From positions 1 to 52,959 of the forward strand of contig DAOUJL010000040.1 of assembly GCA_034422735.1 (NCBI GenBank): a stretch of DNA of 52,959 bases. Direction: 5' to 3'. The notes under the pieces are model-generated. The model was not told the origin of the DNA. It saw only the letters and a list, made by a program, of their open reading frames with translations, and made no database searches. The stretch comes from CATOSD01 sp034422735. GTDB lineage: Bacteria; Chloroflexota; Dehalococcoidia; Lucifugimonadales; CATOSD01. Below, piece by piece: positions 51,214 through 52,959 of this stretch (the first letter of the stretch is position 1; the number at the start of each line of letters is the position of its first letter). The position numbers were made by a program, and so were the translations under genes.

Positions 51214-52809
51214 CTAGCCGGTAACCGTCTTGAGGTGTCGCCCGATGTAGCCGACAAGCCATCGGCCCTCTTCAGGTTCCCACTTCATATGAATTCGGAG
51301 TTGGTTGTGCTCTCCAAGACCTCCGCCCAGCTTGACATGTTCCTGCATCTCGACTCGATCTTTCGTAATCTCATCATGGAACATTCGCTTGTCCCCGTAT
51401 TTTCCCATTGTGGACTTGCTTTCGTGGGGACTATAGTCAATGCCCCTGTCGCTTAGCCACTCTTTCACGCTTTTGCGCAGCGAGTCTTGGCTTCGCTCCG
51501 CAGCACATTCATTCAAAGCCAGGAAGGCTTCGTAAACCTCATTGTATCGCTGGAATTGTGAGCCCTTCGCTCTTTCGCGCGCGAGAGAAAAGAAGCGAAT
51601 CCCAGGTAGTTTTTCTTCTGCGTAATTCACAACGTCGTAAACCGAACTGAATTCTGGCTCTGGGTCGGCGTCTTGAACATCTGGTTCCGGATCCTCAGCC
51701 TCCTGGTAGGACAGCGTAACGTTGAGCTGTTCCACTGTTTTCCGCAATATCTCAATTTCAGACTCAAGCGTAGTGATTCTGTGACGTTGTTCCGCATCTT
51801 GGCGTTGATATCCTACTATCTTTGACGCCGCTTCATTGAGCAGTTCATCTTTCGCCGACTCGTCCTCATCTGGAGCCGTTTGTTTGATCATCTCTACAAG
51901 CCTGCGCGATTGAGCTAGGCTCACTTGAAGTGACACTTCATCGTACAGTCGCCGGCCAGCCTGGGGCAGAGAATGTCGTTGACATTCGTCTGAGATCTCA
52001 GTCAGAAGCGGATCCCATCTCCTATTGCTACTCCACAAGATGTAGTTCATTCGCGCCCATGTCCAAAACCGATTCTGATTGGAACCGTCTTGTAGCGTGC
52101 AGCCTGGTCTATAAATCCGGATCGCCCCGTTCCAACATCCTAGGCGACTCCCTATCTGCTGGGTAATGGACCAAGCGACAGGCTTGTCGTACGTATACAC
52201 TTTCGCCAAACCTATCAGGCGGGACTGCAGTTGGTCGGGACTCATAAAGATGCCGCCAAGATCGTTCTTGGCTACAACAACTATCGGGATTCGTCTGTTG
52301 GAGTCGGTCAATTGACCGGATACAAACTGGTCGGAGTCATCTTCACTGATCTCTTGCGCTTCTGTGGTCAATCGACTGCCATCGAAGCTGCATCGGAATC
52401 TCTGAAACAGTTGCACTAGCACTTTGGGGCGGCTGGCAGGTATATGGATGTCACTACTTTCTTCGCCCTCGTCTATCCTTCGTACTTCAACCTCAACATC
52501 TACACCCTCCCCAATGGTCGCTAGGCGAAAGTCACTCTGCCAAGTTACAGCCTCATTTTCGCCGTGGGGGTGCTGCAATAAGAGCCTACAAAAGCCGGCC
52601 GTGTCGTCTTCCCCCTTGTCGAAGATTAGAGAGGCCCCATCCTCACATTCCCAACCTCCGTCTTCCGTCTCTTGAAAGTCGTCACCACGGCGCCTTGAAG
52701 CCCATTCCCGCACAGTGCTCTCGACCCTCGACATTAGATCCATGCCCCGCACGTCTGGCTCCGTGCAAGTGCTCTCGATGGTGAAGTGCGTTCTGTAGTA
52801 TTCAGCCAT
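51214..52809 (-). CDS. 531-residue uncharacterised protein beside an insertion sequence
   Basis: Seen: an N-terminal mixed region; RIPIVVVAKNDLGGIFMSPD then VAWSITQQIGSRLGCWNGAIRIYRPG (about 170-240), a nucleotide- or nucleic-acid-fold-like block; a coiled coil (about 335-375, QRHRITTLESEIEILRKTV); an acidic linker; and a compact C-terminal module from about 445 with SKSTMGKYGDKRMF, EHVKLGGGLG and LVGYIGRHLKT. The last module recalls small RelE-like folds, but only loosely. AGAGGTG precedes the ATG by eight bases. Lower GC than the core genome and a neighbouring transposase suggest transferred DNA. Function unknown; a defence or conflict role is a guess. Confidence 0.65.
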   Translation of the reverse strand: MAEYYRTHFTIESTCTEPDVRGMDLMSRVESTVREWASRRRGDDFQETEDGGWECEDGASLIFDKGEDDTAGFCRLLLQHPHGENEAVTWQSDFRLATIGEGVDVEVEVRRIDEGEESSDIHIPASRPKVLVQLFQRFRCSFDGSRLTTEAQEISEDDSDQFVSGQLTDSNRRIPIVVVAKNDLGGIFMSPDQLQSRLIGLAKVYTYDKPVAWSITQQIGSRLGCWNGAIRIYRPGCTLQDGSNQNRFWTWARMNYILWSSNRRWDPLLTEISDECQRHSLPQAGRRLYDEVSLQVSLAQSRRLVEMIKQTAPDEDESAKDELLNEAASKIVGYQRQDAEQRHRITTLESEIEILRKTVEQLNVTLSYQEAEDPEPDVQDADPEPEFSSVYDVVNYAEEKLPGIRFFSLARERAKGSQFQRYNEVYEAFLALNECAAERSQDSLRKSVKEWLSDRGIDYSPHESKSTMGKYGDKRMFHDEITKDRVEMQEHVKLGGGLGEHNQLRIHMKWEPEEGRWLVGYIGRHLKTVTG

Positions 52810-52845
52810 CTTTGACTCACCTCTCGTATTGATCGAGCAATCTCT

Positions 52846-52867
52846 CAGAGGGTGTTTCCAAAGCGTG
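52846..52867. repeat. probable terminal end of the insertion sequence
   Basis: GAGGGTGTTTCCAAAGCGTG lies right after the transposase stop, the expected place for the element's terminal inverted repeat. The other end is outside the window, so it cannot be matched. Confidence 0.35.
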
Positions 52868-52959
52868 TCATGAAGGGGCGAGGCGACGGATCATGAGATG
52901 AATCATGGCTATGTGTACCCAGGCCTCGGTTGTCTCGGTCAGGGCTTCGTAGTCCTTGC
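52868..52959 (-). mobile_element. C-terminal end of a DDE transposase (IS5-like), cut by the window edge
   Basis: The minus strand encodes KDYEALTETTEAWVHIAMIH then LMIRRLAPS and a stop. This closely follows the (R/K)DYE-LPETSEA--(W/Y)-AMI-LM-RRL ending of many IS5-group transposases. The remainder lies to the right of the window. Confidence 0.8.

Overview
The window is high-GC, gene-dense bacterial DNA most like a Chloroflexota genome of the SAR202/Dehalococcoidia type. This is an inference from several signs: secreted proteins with long Thr-Pro spacers and GLUG/Ig-like modules, a reductive-dehalogenase-like flavin/iron-sulfur protein, an F420/PPOX-type small oxidoreductase, a system-I cytochrome c maturation set, and many short palindromic intergenic repeats. 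No rRNA, tRNA or CRISPR array was seen.

Layout. 1-831: repeat-rich, essentially empty, with a possible gene tail at the edge. 832-2970: secreted HtrA-like protease. 3070-10218 (minus): ilvD, a 62-residue protein, the dehalogenase-like protein, a flippase-like membrane protein, rsmG, an acetyltransferase and an MFS transporter. 10893-17572 (plus): a giant modular secreted protein whose AT-richer C-terminus looks like a phospholipase A2, two related small membrane proteins (the second split by a stop codon) and a broken piece of the giant gene's own repeat module. 17573-23700 (minus): a thiamine-precursor uptake and salvage operon (thiZ-thiX-thiY, toxin-antitoxin pair, tenA, thiD, ornithine-cyclodeaminase-like gene) behind a TPP riboswitch and terminator. 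23723-27860 (minus): cytochrome c biogenesis. 27963-41575: a DRTGG-domain ATPase, CoxM/CoxS-like subunits, a Thr-Pro surface protein, rph, a CocE-type hydrolase, a NudC-type Nudix enzyme, serS, trpB, a CoA-transferase subunit, a cupin and an ABC-2 exporter. 41576-44964: an AT-richer accessory block with a 761-residue P-loop GTPase-like protein behind an unusual four-half-site control region. 45102-50988: a secreted acidic protein with a two-component system, an FAD oxidoreductase, an acetyltransferase, a PPOX protein and an SMP-30 protein. 51214-52959: an uncharacterised 531-residue protein beside the end of an insertion sequence.

The best candidates for something new are: (a) the giant protein with a PLA2-like end plus membrane proteins plus leftover module, which has the layout of a polymorphic toxin/immunity locus; (b) the GTPase-like gene with an integrase-arm-like N-terminus and paired inverted half-sites around its promoter; (c) the toxin-antitoxin pair lodged inside a riboswitch-controlled thiamine operon; and (d) a dispersed palindromic repeat that supplies stop codons and possible ribosome binding sites to neighbouring genes. 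All functional assignments come from reading motifs by eye; no database search was run.
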